Assembly: GCF_029846635.1 (NCBI RefSeq)
Contig: NZ_JARVTG010000001.1
Location: 1,332,501-1,396,500 of the forward strand
Source: Pokkaliibacter sp. MBI-7
GTDB lineage: Bacteria > Pseudomonadota > Gammaproteobacteria > Pseudomonadales > Balneatricaceae
DNA: 64,000 nucleotides
Direction of reading: 5' to 3'
This document shows positions 1 through 9,437 of the stretch, one piece after another (position 1 is the stretch's first letter; every line of letters starts with the position of its first letter). The notes under the pieces are model-generated. The model made no database searches and was not told where the DNA came from. It saw only the letters and a program-made list of their open reading frames with translations. The translations under genes were made by a program, and so were the position numbers.

Positions 1-987
1 CAACACAGCGGGTTCATCTGGCGGACGGCCAGTGTAGGTACTGTGATAGATGGGTTTCTTGCGATGGGTGATGCGTTCTACAGTAAAGACCGGGAAGCGA
101 TCTACCTCGTTGTAATAGCCGGTATGGTCGCCAAACGGACCCTCATCAGCCATTTCGCCGGGCTCGATATAGCCTTCCAGCACAAACTCCGCACTGGCAG
201 GCACACTCAGATCATTGCCGATACACTTCACTACCTCTGTCTTGCTACCGCGCAGCAAGCCAGCAAAGGCATATTCAGACAGCGTATCCGGTACCGGTGT
301 CACCGCTCCCAGAATAGTGGCAGGATCAGCCCCCAGAGCCACCGCTACCGGGAATCGCTCGCCGGGATGAGCCTGACACCATTCGCGGAAATCCAGTGCG
401 CCACCTCGGTGAGCCAGCCAGCGCATGATCAGCTTGTTACGACCGATCAGCTGCTGCCGGTAGATACCAAGGTTCTGTCGCTCCTTGGCCGGGCCACGAG
501 TAATAACCAGCGGCCAGGTGACCAGCGGCGCCGCATCCCCCGGCCAGCAGGTCTGGATGGGCAGCTTGTGCAAATCAACGGCATCCCCTTCCAGCACCAC
601 CTCCTGACAGGGGGCGGAGCGCACAACCTTGGGCCCCATATTGAGGACCTGCTTGAATATTGGCAGTTTTTCCCAGGCATCCCTGAAGCCTTTGGGTGGC
701 TCGGGCTCTTTAAGGAAGGCCAGCAGCTTGCCCACCTCACGCAGCGCTTCCACATTCTCGGCCCCCATTCCCAAGGCCACGCGCTCGGGCGTACCGAACA
801 GGTTGGCCAGTACCGGGATGTCAAAACCCTTGGGATTCTCGAACAGCAATGCCGGGCCACCGGCACGTAATGTGCGGTCGCAGATTTCGGTCATTTCCAG
901 ATAGGGGTCAACTTCGACCTTGATGCGCTTGAGCTGTCCGCGTGCTTCCAGCTCACGGATGAAATCGCGCAAGTCCTGATATTTCAT
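1..987 (-). CDS. ubiD: UbiD, 4-hydroxy-3-polyprenylbenzoate decarboxylase (3' end outside the window)
   Basis: Non-oxidative decarboxylase of ubiquinone biosynthesis; the family uses prenylated FMN made by UbiX. The frame reads open from an ATG at 987 to the left edge, 329 codons of a protein that is about 490 residues in the family. The translation starts MKYQDLRDFIRELEARGQLK and contains the family stretch NLGIYRQQLIGRNKLIMRW and the later GPFGDHTGYY segment, both typical of UbiD. The C-terminal third is missing only because the window ends. It follows rho in the same direction, with a hairpin between them. Confidence 0.93.
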   Translation of the reverse strand, partial: MKYQDLRDFIRELEARGQLKRIKVEVDPYLEMTEICDRTLRAGGPALLFENPKGFDIPVLANLFGTPERVALGMGAENVEALREVGKLLAFLKEPEPPKGFRDAWEKLPIFKQVLNMGPKVVRSAPCQEVVLEGDAVDLHKLPIQTCWPGDAAPLVTWPLVITRGPAKERQNLGIYRQQLIGRNKLIMRWLAHRGGALDFREWCQAHPGERFPVAVALGADPATILGAVTPVPDTLSEYAFAGLLRGSKTEVVKCIGNDLSVPASAEFVLEGYIEPGEMADEGPFGDHTGYYNEVDRFPVFTVERITHRKKPIYHSTYTGRPPDEPAVL

Positions 988-1035
988 GGGGTGACAGTGT
1001 CCTGGTTGCTACGTGATGGGTTCACATAAGCGAAA

Positions 1036-1054
1036 GGGTAAGCAGTGCTTACCC
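1036..1054 (-). terminator. Hairpin between rho and ubiD
   Basis: GGGTAAGC and GCTTACCC form an 8-bp perfect stem with a 3-nt loop. Read on the minus strand it follows the rho stop codon and is trailed by a short T-rich run (TTTCGCTT). It is plausible as the rho terminator, though the T-tract is weak. Confidence 0.5.
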
Positions 1055-1109
1055 TCTCTGTATACGCCTGTCGACGCATTGGTACCTGTTGCTTTCGCTG
1101 TCCGGCAGA

Positions 1110-2369
1110 TCAGTTCCGCTTCATGGACAGGAAGAACTCATCATTCGTTTTGAAGTCCTTCAGCTTGTCGAGCACAAACTCGATAGCGGCAGCGTCTTCC
1201 ATCGGATCCAGCAGCTTGCGCAGAATCCACATGCGTTGCAGCTCTTCATCGCTGGTCAGCAGGTCTTCACGGCGAGTACCGGAACGACGGATGTTAATAG
1301 CCGGGAAGGTACGCTTCTCAGCAATACGACGATCCAGATGGATTTCCGCGTTACCCGTACCTTTGAACTCTTCAAAGATAACGTCGTCCATCTTAGAGCC
1401 AGTATCCACCAGCGCGGTTGCGATGATGGTCAGACTACCTCCCTCTTCGATGTTACGGGCAGCACCAAAGAAGCGCTTGGGTTTTTCCAGAGCATGGGCA
1501 TCCACACCACCAGTCAGTACCTTACCTGAGGAAGGAATAACGGTGTTGTAGGCACGGGCCAGACGCGTGATGGAGTCCAGCAGGATGACAACATCCTTCT
1601 TGTGCTCAACCAGACGTTTGGCTTTTTCGATAACCATCTCTGCGACCTGAACGTGACGCGCAGGAGGTTCGTCGAAAGTCGACGCGACCACTTCACCGCG
1701 CACGGTACGCTGCATCTCGGTCACCTCTTCAGGACGCTCATCGATCAGCAGAACGATCAGGTAACATTCAGGGTTATTGCGCGAGATGGAGTTGGCGATG
1801 GTCTGCAGCATCAGTGTCTTACCCGCTTTGGGAGGTGACACGATCAGAGCACGCTGGCCTTTACCGATGGGGCAGATCAGATCAATTACACGGGAGGTCA
1901 GGTCTTCTGTGCTGCCGTTACCCTGCTCAAGCAGCAAACGCTCATTGGGGAACAGGGGAGTAAGGTTTTCAAACAGGACTTTGTTCTTGGAGGCTTCAGG
2001 GCGGTCATAGTTGATTTCGCTGACCTTGAGGAGGGCGAAATAGCGCTCGCCATCCTTGGGTGGGCGAATCTTGCCAGAGATACTGTCACCCTTGCGCAGG
2101 TTGAATCTGCGGATCTGGCTGGGCGAGACGTAGATGTCGTCTGGGCCTGCCAGGTAGGAACTGTCGGCAGAGCGGAGGAAACCAAAGCCATCCTGGAGGA
2201 TTTCCAGAACGCCATCACCGTAGATGTCTTCGCCACTCTTGGCGTGCGACTTGAGGATGGCAAAAATCACATCCTGCTTACGGGAACGGGCCATGTTTTC
2301 CAAGCCCATCTGGTTGGCGATTTCCAGCAGTTCTTGAACAGGTTTTTGTTTGAGCTCGGTTAGATTCAT
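1110..2369 (-). CDS. rho: Transcription termination factor Rho
   Basis: Hexameric RNA-dependent ATPase/helicase that terminates transcription. The 419 residues match the family length. Visible are the N-terminal helical part, the cold-shock-like RNA-binding fold with the RNP1-type motif DGFGFLR near residue 60, the Walker A segment SPPKAGKT near residue 180 and the Walker B segment VVILLDSITR. The ATG at 2369 starts MNLTELKQKP, the usual Rho N-terminus. It lies downstream of trxA on the same strand, the common rho-trxA neighbourhood in gammaproteobacteria, but is separated from it by a long leader. Confidence 0.98.
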   Translation of the reverse strand: MNLTELKQKPVQELLEIANQMGLENMARSRKQDVIFAILKSHAKSGEDIYGDGVLEILQDGFGFLRSADSSYLAGPDDIYVSPSQIRRFNLRKGDSISGKIRPPKDGERYFALLKVSEINYDRPEASKNKVLFENLTPLFPNERLLLEQGNGSTEDLTSRVIDLICPIGKGQRALIVSPPKAGKTLMLQTIANSISRNNPECYLIVLLIDERPEEVTEMQRTVRGEVVASTFDEPPARHVQVAEMVIEKAKRLVEHKKDVVILLDSITRLARAYNTVIPSSGKVLTGGVDAHALEKPKRFFGAARNIEEGGSLTIIATALVDTGSKMDDVIFEEFKGTGNAEIHLDRRIAEKRTFPAINIRRSGTRREDLLTSDEELQRMWILRKLLDPMEDAAAIEFVLDKLKDFKTNDEFFLSMKRN

Positions 2370-2752
2370 AACTTGCAGTCAGAGACGCGAATGGTCGCAG
2401 TTAAATAACGGACGGGATCGCCATGCAGCCTACGAATAACGAGTAGCTTAGGCCTTCCGGAAACGAGATCGTGGTCAAATGACTGGTGAAAAGCAAAGTC
2501 TTAGATGACTGAGAAGACGCCGGAGAAACCAAGGCGAGGTTAAAAGAACGAGTTTCTCGATAAGTATGTGTAGCTAGTAACGGAGATCAGTACTGGTGCC
2601 GAGTAAAGGAACATATCGACGACTGATGTCCAGACTGGTTGAGCGATAATAGGTAAAAAATAACAGGCTGTCTATTCAATGAGCGCTTATTTCCGCGCTA
2701 ATTTCTGCCCGATGTTGATATATGGCAGGGAATCCGGGCTACATCACAAAGA
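2370..2752 (-). promoter_or_regulatory. Long untranslated region upstream of rho
   Basis: About 380 bases lie between the trxA terminator hairpin and the rho start, with no convincing gene. Rho genes commonly carry a long leader through which Rho attenuates its own synthesis; that this stretch is such a leader is inference from its position and length. I saw no strong hairpin and did not assign a leader peptide. Confidence 0.4.
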
Positions 2753-2782
2753 ACAAGGGTTCTGCGCAGACAGAACCCTTGT
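2753..2782 (-). terminator. trxA terminator hairpin
   Basis: ACAAGGGTTCTG and CAGAACCCTTGT form a perfect 12-bp stem around a 6-nt loop, just past the trxA stop on the minus strand. The downstream T-run is short (TTCTTTG), so termination may be partial or Rho-assisted. Confidence 0.7.
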
Positions 2783-2795
2783 AACACTTGAGCTA

Positions 2796-3119
2796 TTACA
2801 GGTTAGCGTCAAGGAAAGCGCTCAGCTGGGACTTGGACAGTGCGCCAACTTTGGTAGCTTCGACGTTGCCATCCTTGAAAATCATCAGAGTAGGAATGCC
2901 ACGAATACCGAACTTGGGCGCGGTATCGGGGTTTTCATCAATGTTCAGTTTGCACACTTTCAGGCGGTCACCGTACTCCTTGGCCACTTCTGCCAGTACA
3001 GGAGCGATCATTTTGCAGGGTCCGCACCACTCAGCCCAGTAGTCAACCAGCACAGGACCAGCGGCCTTCAGCACTTCTTCTTCGAAGGATGCATCAGAAA
3101 CGTTAACAATCTCGCTCAT
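2796..3119 (-). CDS. trxA: Thioredoxin 1
   Basis: Small cytoplasmic dithiol oxidoreductase that reduces ribonucleotide reductase, methionine sulfoxide reductases and other targets. It has 107 residues, typical of TrxA. The active site is WCGPC with cysteines 32 and 35, and the cis-proline loop GIPTLMIFKDG follows. The start at 3119 (MSEIVNVSDASF) is preceded by GGAGACAAGATTC on the minus strand. It is divergent from ppx, with about 240 bases between them that must hold both promoters. Confidence 0.98.
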   Translation of the reverse strand: MSEIVNVSDASFEEEVLKAAGPVLVDYWAEWCGPCKMIAPVLAEVAKEYGDRLKVCKLNIDENPDTAPKFGIRGIPTLMIFKDGNVEATKVGALSKSQLSAFLDANL

Positions 3120-3358
3120 GAATCTTGTCTCCAGATGGATGGACTTAGCAAAGGCGACTGGTCAACATCTTAGCATCGACAACAAAGAGGTCAAAAGCAT
3201 GATATGGGACGACCAGAAGATAATTTTTGCTTGGGTTTAAAGGCTATTCTGCTACTCTACGACTCATTCAGGAGCCTGTCTGAAAGGCAGCAGTTCTCAT
3301 GCCTCTACAATCAGTGACTCCTTAAATATGGCCTGCCCAAGCTATTTCAAGGGAAACG

Positions 3359-4882
3359 ATGGTAGTTGATACGCTTTTTTCTCAAGACACCACTGATTCA
3401 CCTCTCGTCGCCGCAATCGATCTAGGCTCCAACAGTTTTCACATGGTATTGGCCCGCCTGGTGCAGGATGACATCCAGATCGTCGACAAGATGGGTGAAA
3501 AGGTGCAGCTTGCTGCTGGCCTGGATGATCAGGACCACCTGTCAGAAGAGGCCATACAACGTGGTCTGGAGTGCATGACACGCTTTGCCCAGCGCATTGC
3601 TGGTATGCCCAAGACGGCGGTCAAGATTGTTGGCACCAATGCCCTGCGTGCAGCCCGCAACCGTGAAGAATTCATCCTGCGTGCTGAAGAAGTCATGCAG
3701 CACCCCATCGAAGTCATTGCCGGTCGTGAGGAAGCACGCCTGATTTATCTCGGCGCAGCCCATGCGCTGGCCGATGACAAAGGCCGTCGTCTGGTCATCG
3801 ACATTGGTGGCGGCTCGACCGAGTTCATCATCGGTGAACATTTTGAACCGATGCATCTTGAAAGCCTGCATATGGGCTGTGTTTCCTATAACCAGCGCTT
3901 TTTCGCCGATGGCGTCATTTCCGACAAAGCCTTCCGTCGTGCCGTGTCAGCTGCTCAGCGTGAGCTGATGACCATCCGCAACCAGTTCCGTCGGGTTGGC
4001 TGGAACAGCGTGATTGGCTCCTCCGGCACCATCAAATCCATTGAAGCCATCTCTGTTGCGCAAGGCTGGACCACCGAGGGCATTACCCCCGAGGCACTGC
4101 AAAAGCTGCGCAAAAAGGTGATGACCTGCAAGCATATCAGCGAGCTGAAGTTCGAAGGTCTCAAACCTGACCGCCAGCATTTGCTGCCGGCAGGTCTGGC
4201 CATACTGTGGGCCACCTTCTTCAGCCTCGATATTACAGTGATGCGCAAGTCTGATGGCGCCCTGCGTGAAGGCCTGCTGTATGACATGCTCGGCCGTATG
4301 CACCATGAGGATATCCGTGAGCAGACCGTTGATGTGCAGATGCGCCGCTATCATGTGGACCGCCGTCAGGCAGCACGCGTGGAAAACTCAGCCCTGATCG
4401 CGCTGGCACAGGTGAAACAACACTGGAAGCTGCTGGACGAAGAAGAGTTCCACAGTCTGCTGAGCTGGGCCGCCCGGGTCCACGAGATGGGACTGGCCAT
4501 TGCCCACTCCAACTTCCACAAGCATGGTGCCTATATTCTGGAAAATGCCGATCTGGCGGGCTTTACCAAACAGGAACAAATGGCGCTGGCCAGTCTGGTG
4601 CGCTGCCATCGCCGCAAGATCAGCAAGAGCGTATTCGAGTCGCTACCGGGCAACTACCGTGAGGCCTGCTTCAAACTCTGTCTGCTGCTGCGGCTGTCAG
4701 TGCTGCTGCATCGTAATCGCAACAAACAGCGTCAGCCTGCGTTCACGCTCAGTGTCGATGGCAACAAGGTAACCGTGTCCTTCCCGGTAGGCTGGTTAGA
4801 CAGCCGCCCGCTTACCCGTGACGAACTGACCGAAGAAGCCAGCTACTGGCGTGACGCAGGTATGGTGCTGGAGATCGCCTGA
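3359..4882 (+). CDS. ppx: Exopolyphosphatase Ppx (Ppx/GppA family)
   Basis: Processively releases phosphate from polyphosphate, opposing Ppk; the family also includes the pppGpp phosphatase GppA. It has 507 residues, near the usual length. The N-terminal actin-like ATPase fold shows AAIDLGSNSFHMVLARL near residue 19 and the second phosphate motif VIDIGGGSTEFI. A C-terminal HD-like helical region follows. Start ATG 3359 has AAGGGA six bases upstream. The closest fit is Ppx rather than GppA because of its length and its position beside ppk. It is not in an operon with ppk, which runs on the other strand beyond creA. Confidence 0.93.
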   Translation: MVVDTLFSQDTTDSPLVAAIDLGSNSFHMVLARLVQDDIQIVDKMGEKVQLAAGLDDQDHLSEEAIQRGLECMTRFAQRIAGMPKTAVKIVGTNALRAARNREEFILRAEEVMQHPIEVIAGREEARLIYLGAAHALADDKGRRLVIDIGGGSTEFIIGEHFEPMHLESLHMGCVSYNQRFFADGVISDKAFRRAVSAAQRELMTIRNQFRRVGWNSVIGSSGTIKSIEAISVAQGWTTEGITPEALQKLRKKVMTCKHISELKFEGLKPDRQHLLPAGLAILWATFFSLDITVMRKSDGALREGLLYDMLGRMHHEDIREQTVDVQMRRYHVDRRQAARVENSALIALAQVKQHWKLLDEEEFHSLLSWAARVHEMGLAIAHSNFHKHGAYILENADLAGFTKQEQMALASLVRCHRRKISKSVFESLPGNYREACFKLCLLLRLSVLLHRNRNKQRQPAFTLSVDGNKVTVSFPVGWLDSRPLTRDELTEEASYWRDAGMVLEIA

Positions 4883-4907
4883 AGCGCGACGCCTCGCTCC
4901 TCTGAAT

Positions 4908-4935
4908 GGTGATGCTCGCATGTGCGAACGTCACC
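4908..4935. terminator. Bidirectional hairpin between ppx and creA
   Basis: GGTGATGCTCGCA and TGCGAACGTCACC pair at 12 of 13 positions (one of them G-T) with a 2-nt loop, between two convergent genes. A short T-rich stretch follows on the plus strand. It likely terminates ppx and may serve creA as well. Confidence 0.6.
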
Positions 4936-4965
4936 ACCTTCCCTTTATCAGCCCGTCAGACTGAA

Positions 4966-5466
4966 TCAGTTTTTGCTCTGAGCTTCGCGTTTCTGTTGCT
5001 CAAGCTGTTCCCACACCGGGTTGCCCCACAAGGGAACGGCCGACAGCGAGTGCTTGGGGCTGCCATTGCTTTCCTTGGTGGAATAGCTGACATAGAGCAG
5101 TGTCCGGTTAGTCTCATCATAGATGCGCCGCACCTTCAGACTTTTGAACAGCACACTTTTCGATGTCGAGAAAATCACCTCACCACTCTTTGAACGATCG
5201 ATGCCCTGTAGCATCTGCAGCGTGATCGGCCCGGTCTGACGACAGGCGATGGACATATCCGATGGATCAGCCAGATCCAGATCGGCCTTGATGTGGCTGA
5301 TATAGCAGGTCACACCTTCGATTTTGGGATCAGACAGCATTTCCAGCTTGATGTCCTTGGTCGTGAACAGCCCGAGGCTGACATCGCCCACCTCGTTCTT
5401 ATCCGAGCAGCCTCCCAGCGCCATTACGGCTGTCAGCATGACCGTCGACAGTTGCCATGATTTCAC
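4966..5466 (-). CDS. creA: CreA family protein, predicted lipoprotein
   Basis: Matches CreA (DUF-type periplasmic protein of unknown biochemical role) through segments such as IEGVTCYISHIKADL, ACRQTGPITL, VLFKSLKVRRIYD and GSPKHSLSAVPLW. I place the start at a GTG at 5466, because AAGGGAGAG lies just upstream and the product then begins VKSWQLSTVMLTAVMALGGCSD, a lipoprotein signal peptide with lipobox ALGGC; a longer reading to 5511 adds 15 residues and spoils the signal peptide. The product is 166 residues. E. coli CreA has a plain signal peptide, so lipid anchoring is a difference here. Convergent with ppx. Confidence 0.85.
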   Translation of the reverse strand: MKSWQLSTVMLTAVMALGGCSDKNEVGDVSLGLFTTKDIKLEMLSDPKIEGVTCYISHIKADLDLADPSDMSIACRQTGPITLQMLQGIDRSKSGEVIFSTSKSVLFKSLKVRRIYDETNRTLLYVSYSTKESNGSPKHSLSAVPLWGNPVWEQLEQQKREAQSKN

Positions 5467-5586
5467 CTGAACTCTCCCTTCCAAGACCTTCTGGTCGTCT
5501 GCATGCGGCACGATACGCCAGCACAGACGGCATAACAGCCACCGACCTTATCACACACGCCACACATCGCCGGCATCAACAGGCAT

Positions 5587-5616
5587 AAAAAAGCCGGTGC
5601 CCTGAGGCACCGGCTT
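5587..5616 (-). terminator. ppk Rho-independent terminator
   Basis: AAGCCGGTGCC and GGCACCGGCTT form an 11-bp perfect stem with a 4-nt loop; on the minus strand the stem is followed by a run of T. It sits 28 bases past the ppk stop codon. Confidence 0.9.
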
Positions 5617-5643
5617 ACTTAGGTAAAAGACTGGCAGCAATAA

Positions 5644-7857
5644 TCAGTTAGCAGCGGCAGCCAGACGTTCCAGCAGGATCTGCTGGGCGGAAATGGGTTC
5701 TTCGCCTTCCTGCATCTGCACTCTCACATAGGAACCATCCTGTTGCAGCTCCCATGCCTGAGTATTGTCTTCCAGATACAGGTCCAGGTCTTTCTTCACA
5801 CGCGGAGCAACACGCAATGGCTCCATGGGGAAACAGGTTTCCACACGGTAGAGCATATTGCGCTCCATCCAGTCTGCACTGGCAGCATAGATTTCCGACG
5901 CGCCGTCATTGAGGAAGTAGCACACCCGGCTGTGCTCGAGGAAGCGACCGATGATAGAACGCACTCGGATATTCTCTGACACCCCAGGCACACCAGGGCG
6001 CAATGAGCACATACCACGCACGATCAGATCGATTTTCACCCCGGCCTGCGAAGCACGATAGAGGGTACGAATCAAACGCGGCTCGGTCATGGAGTTGACC
6101 TTGATGATGATATGCGCATCTTTGCCGGCTTGTGCATGGCGCATTTCCCGCAGAATGAACTCCACCATCTTGGGATGCAGCGAGAACGGTGCGTTCAGCA
6201 CCTTGCTCAGACGCAGAATTTTGCCCATGCCGGTCAGCTGCTGGAAGATTTTGTGCACATCTTCACCGACTTCCTGATCGGCCGTCAGCAGACTGTAGTC
6301 GGTGTACACACGGGCGGTGCCCTGGTGATAGTTACCGGTGCCAAGATGCACATAACGGCGCAGCTCGTTATCTTCCTGACGGACAATCATCATGATCTTG
6401 GCGTGCGTCTTGTAGCCCACCACGCCATACACCACAACCACACCGGCTTCCTGCAACAGGCTGGCGAGCTTGAGGTTGTTCTCCTCATCGAAGCGGGCAC
6501 GGATCTCGATAACAGCGGTCACTTCCTTACCGTTACGTGCTGCTTCAATCAGCGCCGCGACGATTTCCGAATTATTCCCTGTGCGGTACAGGGTCTGCTT
6601 GACTGCCAGCACCTTGGGATCACGGGCGGCTTCACGCAGCAGATCAACTACAGGAGTAAAGGACTCAAAGGGATGCTGCAGCAGCAGGTCACGCTGGCGC
6701 AGGGTCTCAAACATGGATTTGCGATCACGCAGACGCTTGGGCAGACCGGGTGAGAATGAGGCGTAGCTCAGCTCAGAACGGTTCACCAGCTCACGTACCG
6801 CACCCATACGGGTCAGGTTGACCGGGCCATTGACCTTGTACAGCTCGGTTTCACCCAGACCAAACTCTTTAAGCAGGAAAGCAATCATGTCTTCAGGGCA
6901 ATTATCCGCCACTTCCAGACGTACCGCCTGACCAAACTGGCGATGCTGCAACTCCCCTTTCAGGGCACGGGCCAGATCGTCGACTTCTTCCGAGTCAAAA
7001 TCGAGGTCCGCGTTACGGGTCAGACGGAACTGATAGCAACCCAGCACTTCCATGCCGGGGAACAGCTCGTCAGCAAAGGCGTGAATCACCGATGACAGGA
7101 ACACCAGATTGTCACCACCACGACAGAGTTCATCGGGCAGACGAATCAGGCGCGGCATGGAGCGCGGAGCAGGAATAATGGCCATGCCTGAATCACGACC
7201 GAAAGCATCCTTCCCTTCCAGTGCTACGATAAAGTTCAGGCTCTTGTTGACCAGACGTGGGAAGGGGTGCGCCGGATCCAGCCCGATGGGCGTCATGACC
7301 GGCATCAGCGTATTGAAGAAATATTCGCGGATCCATTCACGCTGCGCCTTGGTCCATTCACGGCGGCGCAGAAAACGAATATTTTCCGTCTGCAACTGCG
7401 GGATCAGCGTGTCATTGAGGATTTCATACTGACGCTTGGTCTGCTCATGGCACATTTCACGAATGCGACGCAGGACTTCGTGTGGCTGCAGGCCGTCGGG
7501 GCCGACCTTTTCACGGCCAAAGCGTACCTGACGCTGCAGCTCAGCTACCTTGATTTCAAAGAACTCATCCAGGTTGCTGGAGAAGATCAGCAGGAACTGC
7601 AAACGCTCAAGCAGCGGGTAGCGCTCGTCCAGAGCCTGCTCCAGCACACGAATGTTGAAGTGCAGATGGCTGAGGTGGCGGTTGATATACAGCTCGGGTG
7701 AAGACAGATCAATGCTGGGCACCGGCTCTTCAACCACTTCCTCCACCACGGTGTCGTTTTCCGGCTCAACTGCAGGCTGGGTTTCCAGTTCAGCAGTAGG
7801 CTCTTCAACTGCCGCGGGCACCTGCTCCGCTACCATTTCCTGTGCGACCGTGTTCAT
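5644..7857 (-). CDS. ppk: Polyphosphate kinase 1
   Basis: Makes polyphosphate from ATP at the membrane periphery, through a phosphohistidine intermediate. The product is 737 residues from the ATG at 7857, chosen because GAGGAGCGCT precedes it; an in-frame GTG at 7869 is less likely. An acidic, glutamate- and valine-rich N-terminal extension of about 45 residues precedes the PPK N domain (SPELYINRHLSHLHFNIRVL). The catalytic segment GYKTHAKIMMIVRQ carries the conserved histidine, and HLGTGNYH lies beyond it. The acidic leader is longer than in E. coli Ppk (about 688 residues). Upstream neighbour hemB is on the same strand, 65 bases away. Confidence 0.97.
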   Translation of the reverse strand: MNTVAQEMVAEQVPAAVEEPTAELETQPAVEPENDTVVEEVVEEPVPSIDLSSPELYINRHLSHLHFNIRVLEQALDERYPLLERLQFLLIFSSNLDEFFEIKVAELQRQVRFGREKVGPDGLQPHEVLRRIREMCHEQTKRQYEILNDTLIPQLQTENIRFLRRREWTKAQREWIREYFFNTLMPVMTPIGLDPAHPFPRLVNKSLNFIVALEGKDAFGRDSGMAIIPAPRSMPRLIRLPDELCRGGDNLVFLSSVIHAFADELFPGMEVLGCYQFRLTRNADLDFDSEEVDDLARALKGELQHRQFGQAVRLEVADNCPEDMIAFLLKEFGLGETELYKVNGPVNLTRMGAVRELVNRSELSYASFSPGLPKRLRDRKSMFETLRQRDLLLQHPFESFTPVVDLLREAARDPKVLAVKQTLYRTGNNSEIVAALIEAARNGKEVTAVIEIRARFDEENNLKLASLLQEAGVVVVYGVVGYKTHAKIMMIVRQEDNELRRYVHLGTGNYHQGTARVYTDYSLLTADQEVGEDVHKIFQQLTGMGKILRLSKVLNAPFSLHPKMVEFILREMRHAQAGKDAHIIIKVNSMTEPRLIRTLYRASQAGVKIDLIVRGMCSLRPGVPGVSENIRVRSIIGRFLEHSRVCYFLNDGASEIYAASADWMERNMLYRVETCFPMEPLRVAPRVKKDLDLYLEDNTQAWELQQDGSYVRVQMQEGEEPISAQQILLERLAAAAN

Positions 7858-7922
7858 AGCGCTCCTCACTTAAACTCTTATCGTTGACAGCAGCCCGGCC
7901 TCCCGTAGCCAGGCTTTCTGCG

Positions 7923-8933
7923 TCAGTTGTTAATCAGCTGCGCCGCGCGCTTGGCAAAGTAGGTCAGGATGCCATCCGCGCCTGCTCGCTTCATCCCTAC
8001 CAGCGCTTCCATCAGGCAAGCATCAGCGTCGATCCAGCCATTCTGACCGGCGGCCATGTGCATGGCGTACTCGCCGGACACCTGATAGACAAAGGTGGGC
8101 ACACCAAACTCATCCTTCACGCGGCGCACGATATCCAGATAGGGCATGCCGGGTTTGACCATCACCATGTCAGCGCCTTCCGCCAGATCCAGTGCCACTT
8201 CATGCAGCGCTTCGTCGGAGTTGGCAGGGTCCATCTGGAAGGTAAATTTGTTGCCTTTGCCGAGGTTGGCAGCCGAGCCCACTGCATCGCGGAAGGGGCC
8301 GTAGTAGGCTGAGGCATACTTGGCGGAATAGGCCATGATGCGGGTGTTGATGTGGCCGTTTTCTTCCAGCTCATCACGGATACCGCCGATACGTCCGTCC
8401 ATCATGTCGGAAGGTGCCACGATGTCAGCACCTGCTTCGGCATGGGACAGCGCCTGACGAATCAGCGTATCGACGGTACGGTCATTCAGAACATAGCCGC
8501 TGGCGTCGATGATGCCGTCCAGACCATGGGTGGTGAACGGGTCCAGCGCCACATCAGTAATGATGCCCAGCTCAGGGCAGGCGTCCTTGATGGCGCGGGT
8601 GGCACGCTGAGCCAGCCCGTCAGGGTTGTAGGACTCTTCGGCCAGCTCGCTTTTCAGATGAGCAGGGGTGACCGGAAACAGTGCCATGGCCGGAACACCC
8701 AGACTGACCAGTTCTTTGGCTTCACGCACCAGCAGATCGATACTCATCCGTTCAACGCCGGGCATGGAGGCCACCGGCTCACGCTGGTTGTCACCATCAA
8801 GGATAAATACCGGGTAGATCAGATCGTTGGTAGTCAGCACGTTCTCGCGCACCAGTCGGCGGGAAAAATCATCCGCTCGATTACGGCGCATACGGGTTTC
8901 CGGATAAAAACGCTGGCTGGAATTAAAACGCAC
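7923..8933 (-). CDS. hemB: Delta-aminolevulinic acid dehydratase (porphobilinogen synthase)
   Basis: Condenses two 5-aminolevulinate molecules to porphobilinogen in tetrapyrrole synthesis. The product is 336 residues from a GTG start at 8933, chosen because GGAGG lies six bases upstream and the resulting N-terminus (VRFNSSQRFYPETRMRRNR) matches the family; a reading to 8972 would add 13 unlikely basic residues. The Schiff-base lysine is in MVKPGMPYLDIV and the second conserved lysine segment is FTFQMDPANSDEA. ppk follows on the same strand, an arrangement also known in pseudomonads. Confidence 0.97.
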   Translation of the reverse strand: MRFNSSQRFYPETRMRRNRADDFSRRLVRENVLTTNDLIYPVFILDGDNQREPVASMPGVERMSIDLLVREAKELVSLGVPAMALFPVTPAHLKSELAEESYNPDGLAQRATRAIKDACPELGIITDVALDPFTTHGLDGIIDASGYVLNDRTVDTLIRQALSHAEAGADIVAPSDMMDGRIGGIRDELEENGHINTRIMAYSAKYASAYYGPFRDAVGSAANLGKGNKFTFQMDPANSDEALHEVALDLAEGADMVMVKPGMPYLDIVRRVKDEFGVPTFVYQVSGEYAMHMAAGQNGWIDADACLMEALVGMKRAGADGILTYFAKRAAQLINN

Positions 8934-9437
8934 TTGAGGCCTCCTACACGCACGGGCTCTATTCTTTGACAAAATTATGACAGCAGCATGACATGGCCCG
9001 GCAAGAATACGCCTGAGGCCGCCAGTTGCAAGGATAGTTCATCCTCGCCACGGGTCATGAAACCGGGTGAATACCGTCATTGCGGCTGGCGACTGGTCAC
9101 AACAGCGCCAAGCCACCCATTAACCGCCACTGTTCACATAGCGCAGTCAGCTTGCCGTGCCTGCCGGTTCCAGATCATTGCCGTAAAGTGATGCCGAATT
9201 GTAGACCCTTGCCCGGTGCTTCCCTATGACAAGAAACATATTGGCGCGAATTAGCAGGACTAATACGCCACAGCACAACGGATATACGCAAAGAGGGTTG
9301 ATCGGCCACAGAGTCCGCCTCTATAAAAGAAACAAGACCAGTCCCTGAACGTGTTCACGATTGCCCAAGCCAGAGTCAGACAAGGCGAAACAAGCTGATC
9401 GTGACAGCGTTCTTATATGCCGACTACTGAGAGCACC
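8934..9437. promoter_or_regulatory. Intergenic region between divergent hemB and the MoxR operon
   Basis: About 500 bases with no gene I can support. It must contain the hemB promoter (minus strand) and that of the MoxR/DUF58/TgpA operon (plus strand). Short open frames here have no plausible ribosome site or recognisable product. Confidence 0.5.

Noticed and set aside
8988..9191. 67-codon open frame in the hemB / MoxR intergenic region
   Set aside because: No ribosome site, no recognisable product and mixed composition; not enough to call a gene.
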